Below, one piece after another: positions 7,694 through 14,950 of a stretch of DNA of 16,818 nucleotides (positions within the stretch are counted from its first letter, which is position 1; every line of letters starts with the position of its first letter). Made by a program: the position numbers and the translations under genes. Below the pieces are notes generated by a model. It was not told where the DNA came from and did not search any database. It saw nothing but the letters and a program-made list of their open reading frames with translations. Source of the stretch: an uncultured Propionivibrio sp. (GTDB taxonomy: Bacteria; Pseudomonadota; Gammaproteobacteria; Burkholderiales; Rhodocyclaceae); the NCBI GenBank assembly GCA_938040985.1, contig CALHZD010000142.1, forward strand, positions 1 to 16,818, read 5' to 3'.

Positions 7694-8002
7694 CTACAAT
7701 GTCGCGATCTTTCTCTGATTGGCGCGCAGCCGGGCGATTTCATCCTGTAAATCCAGAACCAGCGCCGCCAGTTCGGGCAATGCATCAAAATCGCGTTCCA
7801 GCGCCAAGAGCCGATGCACGCGGCGAATTTCGCTGCCGCTAAAACGCCAGGCGGCCGGGTTTTCACCGCTCGCCGGCAGCACGCCCGCCTGCACATGCAG
7901 CGCAATCCATTCGGCGGATACGCCGCAGATCGCGGCAAATTCGGCGCTCTCAATCATCTGCTCGTCAATAATCACGGCAGAATAAATTTCCTGATGGTTC
8001 AT
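7694..8002 (-). CDS. cbpM: CbpM-like chaperone modulator
   Basis: A 102-residue protein of the CbpM/MerR-like type. In E. coli, CbpM binds the J-domain of CbpA and blocks its cochaperone and DNA-binding activity. The N-terminal part has a MerR-like helix-turn-helix (FAAICGVSAEWIALHVQAG, residues 22-40) and the following segment includes the conserved WRFSGSEIRRVHRLLALERD (52-71). The C-terminal helix (LPELAALVLDLQDEIARLRA) is a likely coiled coil. Its ATG overlaps the cbpA stop as ATGA (7999-8002), so translation is coupled. This pairing with cbpA supports the assignment more than sequence alone would. Confidence 0.88.
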   Translation of the reverse strand: MNHQEIYSAVIIDEQMIESAEFAAICGVSAEWIALHVQAGVLPASGENPAAWRFSGSEIRRVHRLLALERDFDALPELAALVLDLQDEIARLRANQRKIATL

Positions 8003-8991
8003 CGTGCTTGGCTCCCGTTTGTCTGGCTATCGTCGCTTCCCCAGCCCGCGCGGGGGTTGAACGGTAATTCGCGCGCCATCGTTTCGTACAGGGCTTTGGC
8101 CTGTGCGCTATCGGCGGGCGGCAGCATGATCTGCAAATTCAGATAAAGATCGCCCGCCGGCTTGCCCGGAATGCCTTTGCCGGGAACCTTCATTTCGCGG
8201 CCGCTTTGCGCGCCGGGCGGAATCCGTACATTGACTTTTTGTCCGGCCGGCAGCGGAATGGCGATCGTTGCACCCAGCGCCGCTTCCCAGGGCGCCAGCG
8301 GCAGGTCGAGATGGACGTCGCGGCCATTAACGCGGAAACGGGCATGCGGGTTGAAATTCACTTCAAGATAAAGATCGCCCGCCGGCCCGCCGTTAAACCC
8401 TGGCGACCCCTGACCGGCCAGCCGGATCATCTGACCGGCGCGCACGCCCGCCGGAATTTTGACGTTGAGCGTCCGTTCCGCCAGCACGACGCGCCCATCA
8501 GCATCCTGCTGCGGCATACGCAGGGTAATCTGGCGCGTACTGCCCGCCCAGGCATCGTCAAGGTCGATGACGATGCGCGCGTGGTGGTCTTCGCCGCGCC
8601 CGCTATGCCCACCGAACCCGTGCGCTGTGCGTCGCCCCGCCTGACGCCCCGCCCGGCCGAACATCTGCGCGAAGAACTCGCTGAAATCGGCGGCTTCGCC
8701 AGAAGCGCCGCCCATGCCGGAAAACTCGAACCCCGCATCCCAGCCGGGCGGCGGACGAAAATCCTGCCCGGCCTGCCGGCTTTGTCCGAGGCTGTCGTAA
8801 GCGGCGCGTTTTTCAGGGTCGGAGAGCACGGCATAGGCTTCATTCACCTCCTTCATGCGCGCTTCGGCATCGGCTTCCTTGGAAACATCCGGGTGATACT
8901 TGCGCGCCAGCCGGCGATAACTTTTGCGGATTTCATCCTCCGTCGCCGTTCGCGCCACACCCAGCGTCTGATAGTAATCCTTGAACTCCAT
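7999..8991 (-). CDS. cbpA: CbpA-like curved-DNA-binding J-protein
   Basis: A 330-residue type II J-protein (no zinc finger) that acts as an alternative DnaJ and, in E. coli, as a nucleoid-associated DNA-binding protein. The J-domain starts EFKDYYQTLGVARTA and has HPD at residues 33-35. A Gly-rich linker (about 70-130, GFGGHSGRGED) leads to two C-terminal domains, with LNVKIPAGVRAGQMIRLAGQ, GGPAGDLYLEV and VRIPPGAQSGREMKVPGKG. The frame is open to 9204, but ATG 8991 matches the family start and has GGGGAG six bases upstream. No RpoH-like element is seen upstream, so control seems to differ from that of the grpE-dnaK locus. It forms an operon with cbpM, and the pair lies between inverted hairpin arrays B and C. 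Confidence 0.93.
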   Translation of the reverse strand: MEFKDYYQTLGVARTATEDEIRKSYRRLARKYHPDVSKEADAEARMKEVNEAYAVLSDPEKRAAYDSLGQSRQAGQDFRPPPGWDAGFEFSGMGGASGEAADFSEFFAQMFGRAGRQAGRRTAHGFGGHSGRGEDHHARIVIDLDDAWAGSTRQITLRMPQQDADGRVVLAERTLNVKIPAGVRAGQMIRLAGQGSPGFNGGPAGDLYLEVNFNPHARFRVNGRDVHLDLPLAPWEAALGATIAIPLPAGQKVNVRIPPGAQSGREMKVPGKGIPGKPAGDLYLNLQIMLPPADSAQAKALYETMARELPFNPRAGWGSDDSQTNGSQAR

Positions 8992-9355
8992 GAATTTCTC
9001 CCCACACACGGGAAATCGAATCGTTAAAAAATACGTATCCGTGCCACACGGCCTGCAAACACATCGCTGCACCTGCACGCTGCGTACTTGATGGCTCCGC
9101 GCGCTGACACGGAATTGCCTGCCGGCGAATAATATACCCACAGCCCAGGTATGGCGTCGTTCAGATCGATTAATGATCGGTACGCGATCATACGTCGGCC
9201 GCATGGGCAGTGTTTCACCTTGCCGCGCATATTGTGCCGCCCGCTACCCGCCAAGCTGCCGCCTGGCGAGGAACGCATAGCGTCAAATATCTAAAAATCG
9301 TCACCGCGTTGCGTCGCCTGGCCGTACGCCTTGTACTGTCTGCAGCGGCTGCCCG
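8992..9355 (-). promoter_or_regulatory. Upstream region of cbpAM with an operator-like inverted repeat
   Basis: No gene is seen here. A perfect inverted repeat, ATGATCG-GTACG-CGATCAT, lies at 9173-9191, about 180 bases before the cbpA start. Three GATC sites fall within about 25 bases (9164-9189). On the minus strand a TATATTAT-like -10 candidate lies near 9130, without a good -35. The promoter is therefore not firmly placed. Confidence 0.3.
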
Positions 9356-9540
9356 GAAGCCGGCGTCTTTTGGGCTTTTCAGACAGGGCAGCGCTAGAAC
9401 CCGCGCCAATAGGGCGTTTGCCGGCAGGCAGGCTGGAAGTGCCCGTAAATACTGGGCTAGCGGATAGGTTGGCCGGAAACCCGCGTAAACACTGGGCTAG
9501 CTGGCAGACTCTCCGGAAACGCCCGTTTTACGCGGGCTTC
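9356..9540 (-). repeat. Hairpin-unit tandem array C (five units), inverted relative to B
   Basis: Units repeat at almost exactly 40 bp, with palindrome centres near 9367, 9408, 9449, 9489 and 9529. Clear arms are AAGCC/GGCTT (9357-9361, 9373-9377), GCCC/GGGC (9441-9444, 9454-9457) and GCCCG/CGGGC (9521-9525, 9533-9537). The units at 9398-9418 and 9479-9498 are weaker. Identical inverted matches to array B are 9441-9468 with 7511-7538 (28 bp), 9412-9436 with 7583-7607 (25 bp) and 9521-9538 with 7441-7458 (18 bp). The array lies between the cbpA upstream region and the end of the TRAP operon. A degenerate further unit may occupy about 9557-9600. Confidence 0.8.
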
Positions 9541-9617
9541 GGGCTTGCTCTCCGTCACTGCCGGCACCTGCCTGCATTGCGCGTTAAGCGCGACGGGTTG
9601 AATGTCTGCGGCGACGC

Positions 9618-9635
9618 GCCCTGCTGGGCTTTTTT
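9618..9635 (+). terminator. Possible plus-strand terminator beyond array C
   Basis: GCCC-TGCT-GGGC (9618-9629) is followed by six T residues (9630-9635). The stem has only 4 bp and no plus-strand gene precedes it. It would matter only if array C is transcribed on the plus strand. Confidence 0.3.
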
Positions 9636-9664
9636 ATCTATTCAACCCTCTTCATCATGCATAC

Positions 9665-9694
9665 GAAAAAGCCCTCCGGATTTTCCGGAGGGCT
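9665..9694 (-). terminator. Rho-independent terminator of the TRAP/sugar-acid operon
   Basis: A perfect 11-bp stem (AGCCCTCCGGA at 9670-9680, TCCGGAGGGCT at 9684-9694) has a 3-base loop. On the minus strand it is followed by five U residues (9665-9669). It lies 38 bases after the yiaO-like stop and closes the operon. Confidence 0.93.
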
Positions 9695-9732
9695 TGGTGA
9701 AAACCGCCTATTTACACGGCCATTCAGGCGCG

Positions 9733-10725
9733 CTACTTCGCATCGCGGAGCGCGTCGATCGCCTTGATGATGTCTTCGCCGCCAAACTTGTCGGTGAACG
9801 TTTTGCGCCCCGGTTTGGTGACTTCGAGGAACGGCGCGGGATCAACCGTTTCAACGACCTGCATGCCGGCCTTTTTAACATCGGCAACGATTTTCGCCAT
9901 ATTGTCGTTATTCAGCTGACGCTGGTACTGCCCGGCCTCGCGCGCCGCCTCGATAATCGCCTTCTGGTTTTCGGGCGACAGCGAGTCAAATTTCTTCTTG
10001 TTCATCACGACGATCAACGGGCTATAGGCATGGTTGGTCAGACTCAGGTATTTTTGCACTTCGTAGAGTTTGGCTGACCAGAGCACGCCCAGCGGGTGTT
10101 CCTGCGCATCAACGGTTTTCATCTCCAGCGCCGTGTACAGCTCGGCCACCGGCATCGGCACCGGATTGGCGCCCATGAGCTTGAACGCTTCGATATGCGC
10201 GGGACTGCCCGTCGTGCGCACTTTCAGGCCTTTGACATCCGCGGGGGTCTTGACGGCATGCTTGTTGTTGGTCAGCTCGCGCCAGCCATTGTCCCAATAG
10301 GCCAGTCCTTTCATGTCAAAGGCTTCCATCTTGTCGAGGAGATCCTGGCCGATTTTGCCGTCCAGCGTGCGATAGGCATGTTCCGTGTCCTTGAAGATGA
10401 AGGGAATGTCGAGCACGCCGAGCAGCGGCACGAGGCCGCTGTAATTGCCTGAGCCGGAGACGATCATGTCAATGGTGCCGCCGCGCACGCCGCTGATCGC
10501 CGCATCAAATTTGCCGAGCGAGCTGTCGGGAAAGACCTTCAGGTCGAGCGCGCCCTTGGTCTTGGCTTTGAGCAGTTCATTGAATTTCTGGCCCGCTTTA
10601 AACTGGGTGTCGGCACGCGGCGCTTCGGAGGCAAAGCGCAGCGTTTCGGCCCGCGCCGTTCCCAACGCACCGGCAAACAGGGCGGCGGACATCAGTGAAA
10701 CGAGGGTAAGTTTCTTCAGTTTCAT
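9733..10725 (-). CDS. yiaO: TRAP transporter substrate-binding protein, YiaO/DctP family
   Basis: This is the periplasmic receptor of a tripartite ATP-independent periplasmic (TRAP) transporter, 330 residues. A signal peptide is clear: MKLKKLTLVSLMSAALFAGA followed by LGTARA, with likely cleavage after residue 26. The mature protein has the DctP pattern: FPDSSLG, SGVRGGTIDM, then GLKVRTTGSP, whose R170 matches the arginine that binds the substrate carboxylate in the family. It also has VDAQEHP and NHAYSPLIVV. From memory it resembles E. coli YiaO (2,3-diketo-L-gulonate receptor) more than C4-dicarboxylate DctP. ATG 10725 is chosen over the upstream 10761 because AGGAGA precedes it and the signal peptide starts there. 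It is the last gene of the operon, followed by the 9665-9694 terminator. Confidence 0.93.
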   Translation of the reverse strand: MKLKKLTLVSLMSAALFAGALGTARAETLRFASEAPRADTQFKAGQKFNELLKAKTKGALDLKVFPDSSLGKFDAAISGVRGGTIDMIVSGSGNYSGLVPLLGVLDIPFIFKDTEHAYRTLDGKIGQDLLDKMEAFDMKGLAYWDNGWRELTNNKHAVKTPADVKGLKVRTTGSPAHIEAFKLMGANPVPMPVAELYTALEMKTVDAQEHPLGVLWSAKLYEVQKYLSLTNHAYSPLIVVMNKKKFDSLSPENQKAIIEAAREAGQYQRQLNNDNMAKIVADVKKAGMQVVETVDPAPFLEVTKPGRKTFTDKFGGEDIIKAIDALRDAK

Positions 10726-10772
10726 AAGGGTTCTCCTGGTAAAAAACGGTGATGCACACATGATGCGTATAC

Positions 10773-10810
10773 CCGGCTCAAACCCGCCGGCAAAACATGC
10801 AACCGCATGT
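10773..10810 (-). other. Intercistronic hairpins before the TRAP receptor gene
   Basis: Two adjacent inverted repeats lie in the 96-base gap between the large-subunit and receptor genes: ACATGC-AACC-GCATGT (10795-10810) and CCGGC-N8-GCCGG (10773-10790). As mRNA they may protect the 3' segment or partly attenuate transcription, setting the ratio of receptor to membrane subunits. The role is inferred. Confidence 0.45.
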
Positions 10811-10821
10811 CAATCAGGCGC

Positions 10822-12099
10822 TCATGAGATCCATCGCAGCGGAGCCAGAATCAACTGCGGAAATACGGTCATCAGCGCCAGTAATCCGAGCATGCTCACA
10901 AGATAAGGCAGCACGCCCCTGACGCACTCTTCAAACGGCAGACGGGAAACGCCGGCAATGACATTGAGCACATTGCCAACCGGCGGCGTAATCAGCCCGA
11001 TCGAGCAATTCAGGATAAACAGCACGCCGAAATAGACCGGGTCGATCCCCGCGTCGACGATCAGCGGCATCAGCACCGGCACGAGAATCAGCACGGTGGG
11101 CGTCAAATCCATCACCATGCCGACCACCATGATGAACACCATAATCGCCAGCATCAGCAACACCGGCGAACCGACCAGTGGCTGCATCGTGGCAACGACC
11201 ATGTCCGGCAATTCAGCCAGCGTAATGAGGAAAGCGGAAATCGCCGATGCCGCCACCAGCAGCATCACGACCGCCGTCGTTTCGGCCGCAGAAAACAGCA
11301 CATCAAACAGATCGCTGAACTTCATTTCGCGGTAAATGAACAGCGCGATAAACAAAGCATAGATCGCGGCGATGGCGCCCGCTTCCGTCGGCGTAAACAT
11401 CCCGCTGCGGAAACCGCCGACAATAAGTACGGGCAGCATCAGCGCCCAGAGGCCTTCCTTGACCGAACGCCAGACTTCGCTCGAAGCGGTTTTCTCACTC
11501 ACCGCCGTCCCGACCGTGCGCGACTGCCACCACCAGACGAATGAAAGCACCGCGCCCATCAGAATCCCCGGAGCAATGCCGGCAAGAAACAGCTTGGAAA
11601 TCGAAACGCCGCTCGCCACGCCGAAAATAATGAACGGGATCGATGGCGGAATAATCGGCGCGATGATGCCGCCTGTTGCGATCAGTCCCGCCGATCGCCC
11701 GGGCGCATAACCGACCTTTGCCATCATCGGCAGCAGCACCATCCCCAGCGCCGCGGTATCGGCGGCGGCCGAACCGGAAAGGCTGGCCATCAAAACCGAA
11801 GCGATGATCGCCACATACCCCAGTCCGCCCCGCTTGTGGCCTACGAGTTTAAGCGGCAGATCGACGATGCGCTTGGAAATGCCGCCCGCGTTCATCACTT
11901 CGCCCGCAAGCACGAAGAACGGGATGGCAAGCAGCGGAAAGCTGTCGGCGCCATGAATCAGGTTCTGCGCCATGATCTGGATATCGAACATATCCAGATG
12001 CACCATCAGCGCCAGGCCGCATAACAAAAGAGAAAAAGCGACGGGAACGCCGATGATGATGCAGCCCAAGAGACTGGCCAGAAAAATAAGAACCGTCAT
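10822..12099 (-). CDS. yiaN: TRAP transporter large permease subunit, YiaN/DctM family
   Basis: This is the 12-helix inner-membrane subunit that carries substrate through a TRAP transporter using a Na+ or H+ gradient. It has 425 residues, standard for DctM. The sequence is hydrophobic throughout. It has an N-terminal MTVLIFLASLLGCIIIGVPV, the motifs FPLLAIPFFVLAGEVMNAGG and SLSGSAAADTAALG, and later LITPPVGNVLNVIAGVS, which is typical of the transport core. Its ATG overlaps the stop of the small-subunit gene by four bases (12096-12099), so the two are translationally coupled. Context with the YiaO-like receptor and DlgD-like enzyme suggests a keto-hexonate substrate. Confidence 0.95.
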   Translation of the reverse strand: MTVLIFLASLLGCIIIGVPVAFSLLLCGLALMVHLDMFDIQIMAQNLIHGADSFPLLAIPFFVLAGEVMNAGGISKRIVDLPLKLVGHKRGGLGYVAIIASVLMASLSGSAAADTAALGMVLLPMMAKVGYAPGRSAGLIATGGIIAPIIPPSIPFIIFGVASGVSISKLFLAGIAPGILMGAVLSFVWWWQSRTVGTAVSEKTASSEVWRSVKEGLWALMLPVLIVGGFRSGMFTPTEAGAIAAIYALFIALFIYREMKFSDLFDVLFSAAETTAVVMLLVAASAISAFLITLAELPDMVVATMQPLVGSPVLLMLAIMVFIMVVGMVMDLTPTVLILVPVLMPLIVDAGIDPVYFGVLFILNCSIGLITPPVGNVLNVIAGVSRLPFEECVRGVLPYLVSMLGLLALMTVFPQLILAPLRWIS

Positions 12100-12578
12100 G
12101 GCGCCGCCTCTTCTTCAACATGTTTCGTCATATTTCGCCACAAGCGGACGAGCAAGGCGATGCCGACAAACACACTGAAGGGGATTCCGGAAAAATACAG
12201 CACGCTGGCGGGAATACCGCTGACCGGAAGGTAATTGGCCGTATTGAGCAGCGTCAAGCGCCAGCAGCCGACGGCGATCATGCCGCAGCAAACCAGCATG
12301 CCAATGTCGCCGGCAACCGAAACCACGCGTTTGAGCCATGACGGGAAACGATTCACGATGGTATCTACGCGCACATGCCGCCCCCGGACAAAGGCGGAAA
12401 TAGCCCCCAGAAAGGTCAGCCAGACAAAGAGGTAACGGCCGACTTCTTCCGTCATCGTCAGGTTCGAGTTGAACCCGTAGCGCAGAACAACGTTCAGAAA
12501 AACGAGTATCGTCATGGCCGCAATGATGAGTACCATGATCCAGCGCAACAGCCGCTCGGCGGCATTTAATATCGGCAT
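12096..12578 (-). CDS. yiaM: TRAP transporter small permease subunit, YiaM/DctQ family
   Basis: This is the four-helix membrane subunit that pairs with the large TRAP subunit, 160 residues from ATG 12578. Hydrophobic segments are WIMVLIIAAMTILVFLNVVL, YLFVWLTFLGAISAFV, a GDIGMLVCCGMIAVGCW region and SVFVGIALLVRLW. The DctQ signature is seen in NLTMTEEVGRYLFVWLTFLG and FVRGRHVRVD. ATG 12578 has GGAG eight bases upstream; ATG 12584, two codons earlier, is almost as good. The frame stays open to 12752, but that stretch is the intergenic region with the 12712-12741 hairpin. The subunit genes are ordered small, large, receptor, as in E. coli yiaMNO. Confidence 0.92.
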   Translation of the reverse strand: MPILNAAERLLRWIMVLIIAAMTILVFLNVVLRYGFNSNLTMTEEVGRYLFVWLTFLGAISAFVRGRHVRVDTIVNRFPSWLKRVVSVAGDIGMLVCCGMIAVGCWRLTLLNTANYLPVSGIPASVLYFSGIPFSVFVGIALLVRLWRNMTKHVEEEAAP

Positions 12579-12711
12579 ATCCATTACTCCATTCCGTGCA
12601 AGAGTATCGAACTCCGGTAAATACGCGGCTAAGCGACAAACGCCATTCCGGCATTCGACGATAGCGCGCAGCCTGGCGCCGCTACGGGCGTTTTTCTGAG
12701 ACACAGTCCAA

Positions 12712-12741
12712 CCGCCGCGCCCTGACGGGGCGCAGCGGCGG
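12712..12741 (-). other. GC-rich intercistronic hairpin after the idnD-like gene
   Basis: CCGCC (12712-12716) and GCGCCC (12717-12722) pair with GGGCGC (12728-12733) and GGCGG (12737-12741), with a 3-base bulge and a 5-base loop. It begins three bases past the dehydrogenase stop on the minus strand. No U-tract follows, so it is more likely an mRNA stability or processing element than a terminator. Confidence 0.5.
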
Positions 12742-12744
12742 CGC

Positions 12745-13788
12745 TCATGCAAACGACAACTGAACCTTCAATTGCGTCGAACGGTCACGCGCAATTTGGA
12801 AGGCTTCGGCAATCCGTTCCATCGGCAGCGTTTGGGTAATGATCGGCTTAACATCGATGCGCCGTTCACGGATCAAGGCGGCCGCCACCGCGTACTCTTT
12901 GTGGAAGCGTTGCGAGCCAACCAGCCGGATTTCCTTGCCGACCAAAGCATTGACAGGCAGATCCGCACCGCCCGAAATGCCGACTTGGACGATCGTGCCG
13001 CGCGGACGGACTACCGGGAAAGCCTGCTTGAGCACAGCGCCAACGCCGGTGCATTCAAAGGCCACGTCAAAATAGCCTTTTTCAGCCGAATAATCGTGCA
13101 TCAGCCGATCCGGCTCTTTCGCCGAATTGATCGCCGCTGTCGCGCCCATTGCCAGCGCCGCATTGAGCGGGGCCTGCGAAATATCCATGGCAATGATTTC
13201 CTGCGCGCCCGCGACGCGCGCCGCTCCAATGAGCAAGGCGCCGATCGGTCCCGCTCCCGTCACCAGGATGCGCCGCCCCATCAGGTTTCCGGCCTGATTG
13301 AGGGCATGGACGCAAACGGCCAGCGGCTCGGCGCAGGCGGCTTCTCCCAGAGAAACTTGATCGCCGACCAGTTCGCACTGATAGTCCTCGGCCACCAGAC
13401 GATCGCGAAAGGCGCCATCCGTATGGGGCGTCAGCATGGCGCTGCCGAAAAAACGCATGTTCAGGCAATGCTGCTGTTCGCCGGACAAGCAGAATTTGCA
13501 GGTGTTGCAGGGACGGCTTGGGCTGAGGGCAACGCGATCGCCCGGACGCACGCGCGTCACCTTATCGCCCACGGCTTCCACCGTACCGGCGACCTCATGA
13601 CCGAGAATAATCGGCGCAGTCACGCGGATGGTGCCGATGCCGCCTTCCCAATAGTAGTGAATGTCCGAGCCGCAAATGCCTCCCACCCCCACCCTGACAA
13701 GCACCTGATGCGGACCCACATCGCCGACCGGACGGGTTTCAATACGCACATCTTCCTGTTTGCAAAGCACACACGCACGTGTTTCCAT
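12745..13788 (-). CDS. idnD: Zinc-dependent alcohol dehydrogenase, L-idonate 5-dehydrogenase-like
   Basis: A cytoplasmic medium-chain dehydrogenase of 347 residues. Catalytic zinc ligands are C39 (GGICGSDIHYY), H64 (ILGHEVAG) and E154 (ACAEPLAV). Structural zinc cysteines are C94, C97, C100 and C108. The Rossmann motif is GAGPIG (178-183), with D202 at the end of the second strand, favouring NAD+. From memory, MRFFGSAM, AEKGYFDVAFE and VGKEIRLVGSQRF match E. coli IdnD closely. IdnD oxidises L-idonate to 5-keto-D-gluconate; a different polyol or aldonate is possible. ATG 13788 is chosen because GGGGGA precedes it, whereas ATGs at 13800 and 13812 have no ribosome-binding site. It lies 39 bases after dlgD. 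Confidence 0.85.
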   Translation of the reverse strand: METRACVLCKQEDVRIETRPVGDVGPHQVLVRVGVGGICGSDIHYYWEGGIGTIRVTAPIILGHEVAGTVEAVGDKVTRVRPGDRVALSPSRPCNTCKFCLSGEQQHCLNMRFFGSAMLTPHTDGAFRDRLVAEDYQCELVGDQVSLGEAACAEPLAVCVHALNQAGNLMGRRILVTGAGPIGALLIGAARVAGAQEIIAMDISQAPLNAALAMGATAAINSAKEPDRLMHDYSAEKGYFDVAFECTGVGAVLKQAFPVVRPRGTIVQVGISGGADLPVNALVGKEIRLVGSQRFHKEYAVAAALIRERRIDVKPIITQTLPMERIAEAFQIARDRSTQLKVQLSFA

Positions 13789-13827
13789 GTTTTCCCCCAT
13801 TAAAAAGTCCAAGCAACTATCGAGAAT

Positions 13828-14829
13828 CTAGAGCAATTTGATTTTTTCCCAGACGGCATCGTCAACAGGAATGCCATTCGCCTTATTGGCGCGCCGTATC
13901 GCCAATGAACTCTCACCGGGATAACGCACCGGATTCGCCGGGTCGACAGGCGTTGAACCATGCAGGTCATCGAGCACGGCCTTGACCGCCGACGACAGAA
14001 AATCATCGCCCGCGATCCGCATCGCATCCATCGCAATGAAAACTTGCGACATGCCATATTCTTCACCAAGCTGCCCGACGCCGGCGGTTGAGCGTCCGCC
14101 CGACAGTACGGCCGCCACCAGATCCAGCACGATGGACAGCGCCGACCCTTTCCAGTAGCCGATCGGCAGCACGCGCCAGGTTCTGGCGATTTCAGCAGGG
14201 TCGCAGGAAAGCTGGCCTTGCGCGTCGTAACCGCCGGGCACTGGCAGCAGTTCACCTTTCATGGCCTTGTTTTCCATCTGGCCGTAGGAAAACTGCGCCA
14301 TTGCCATATCGACGACGATATGACCTTCCTTATGCGGCACAGCCATCACGAAAGGGTTGTTGCCGATGCGCCGGTCCATTGCCCCCCAGGCCGGCATATT
14401 CGGCTGCGTGTTGGTCCAGCAGATGCCGATGCATCCTGCCTCGGCCGCCTGCCAGCCATAACTGCCGCCGCGCAGCCAATGGTTGGTATTCGCCAGACCG
14501 ACGCCGCCGATACCATGCACACGCGCCAGTTCGATAGCACGATCCATCGACAGTTTGGCATTGACATTGCCCAAGCCGAGGTGTCCATCCCAACGCTCGA
14601 AGGCGCCCAAGCTTTCCACCAAGGCCGGCTTGGCGTTGAGCTTGATATAACCTTTGTCGATATATTCGACAACACGCGGGAAACGGTTGACGCCATGCGA
14701 ATACACGCCATCGCACGTCGTTTCGGCCATCAGCTGCGCCGACAGATCGGCAGTCGCCTCATCGCAGCCTTTTTTAACCAGAACGCGCTTGAACTCGTTT
14801 TTCAGCGTTGCAAAGCTAACCCGCGGCAT
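13828..14829 (-). CDS. dlgD: 2,3-diketo-L-gulonate reductase-like (YiaK/DlgD, Ldh2/malate dehydrogenase family)
   Basis: An NAD(P)H-dependent oxidoreductase of the Ldh2/MDH2 family, 333 residues, cytoplasmic. E. coli DlgD (YiaK) reduces 2,3-diketo-L-gulonate to 3-dehydro-L-gulonate. The signature GVYSHGVNRFPR carries the presumed catalytic histidine at H45. Further family features are MDRAIELARVHGIGGVGLAN, NHWLRGGSYGWQAAEAGCIG, ICWTNT and LPIGYWKGSALSIVLDLVAA. These match what I recall of E. coli YiaK almost block by block, including the end (DDAVWEKIKLL). GGAGGG lies seven bases before ATG 14829. Its place in one operon with YiaL, a TRAP transporter and an IdnD-like enzyme supports a role with ketohexonates. 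Confidence 0.88.
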   Translation of the reverse strand: MPRVSFATLKNEFKRVLVKKGCDEATADLSAQLMAETTCDGVYSHGVNRFPRVVEYIDKGYIKLNAKPALVESLGAFERWDGHLGLGNVNAKLSMDRAIELARVHGIGGVGLANTNHWLRGGSYGWQAAEAGCIGICWTNTQPNMPAWGAMDRRIGNNPFVMAVPHKEGHIVVDMAMAQFSYGQMENKAMKGELLPVPGGYDAQGQLSCDPAEIARTWRVLPIGYWKGSALSIVLDLVAAVLSGGRSTAGVGQLGEEYGMSQVFIAMDAMRIAGDDFLSSAVKAVLDDLHGSTPVDPANPVRYPGESSLAIRRANKANGIPVDDAVWEKIKLL

Positions 14830-14950
14830 TTGGTTTCCCTCCTGGTTGGTACATTTGATCCGGCCACGCTGCCGCAGCGGATATTACCTCACTTGCCTGA
14901 TTCCCGACACGCTCATGCAAGCCGCACATTCAACAGGCCGGCGCCGTTTT

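Noticed and set aside
12..9540. CRISPR arrays at the three repeat clusters
   Set aside because: The period is regular, but repeats are not identical, the linkers themselves recur between arrays, and no cas gene is present.
10001..12600. C4-dicarboxylate (dctPQM) assignment for the TRAP system
   Set aside because: The receptor sequence and the neighbouring YiaL- and DlgD-like genes fit the YiaMNO group better; succinate/fumarate/malate uptake is not supported by context.
12772..13803. 343-codon plus-strand frame opposite the idnD-like gene
   Set aside because: It is a shadow of a gene with all zinc and cofactor residues in place; composition is Arg/His-rich and unrecognisable.
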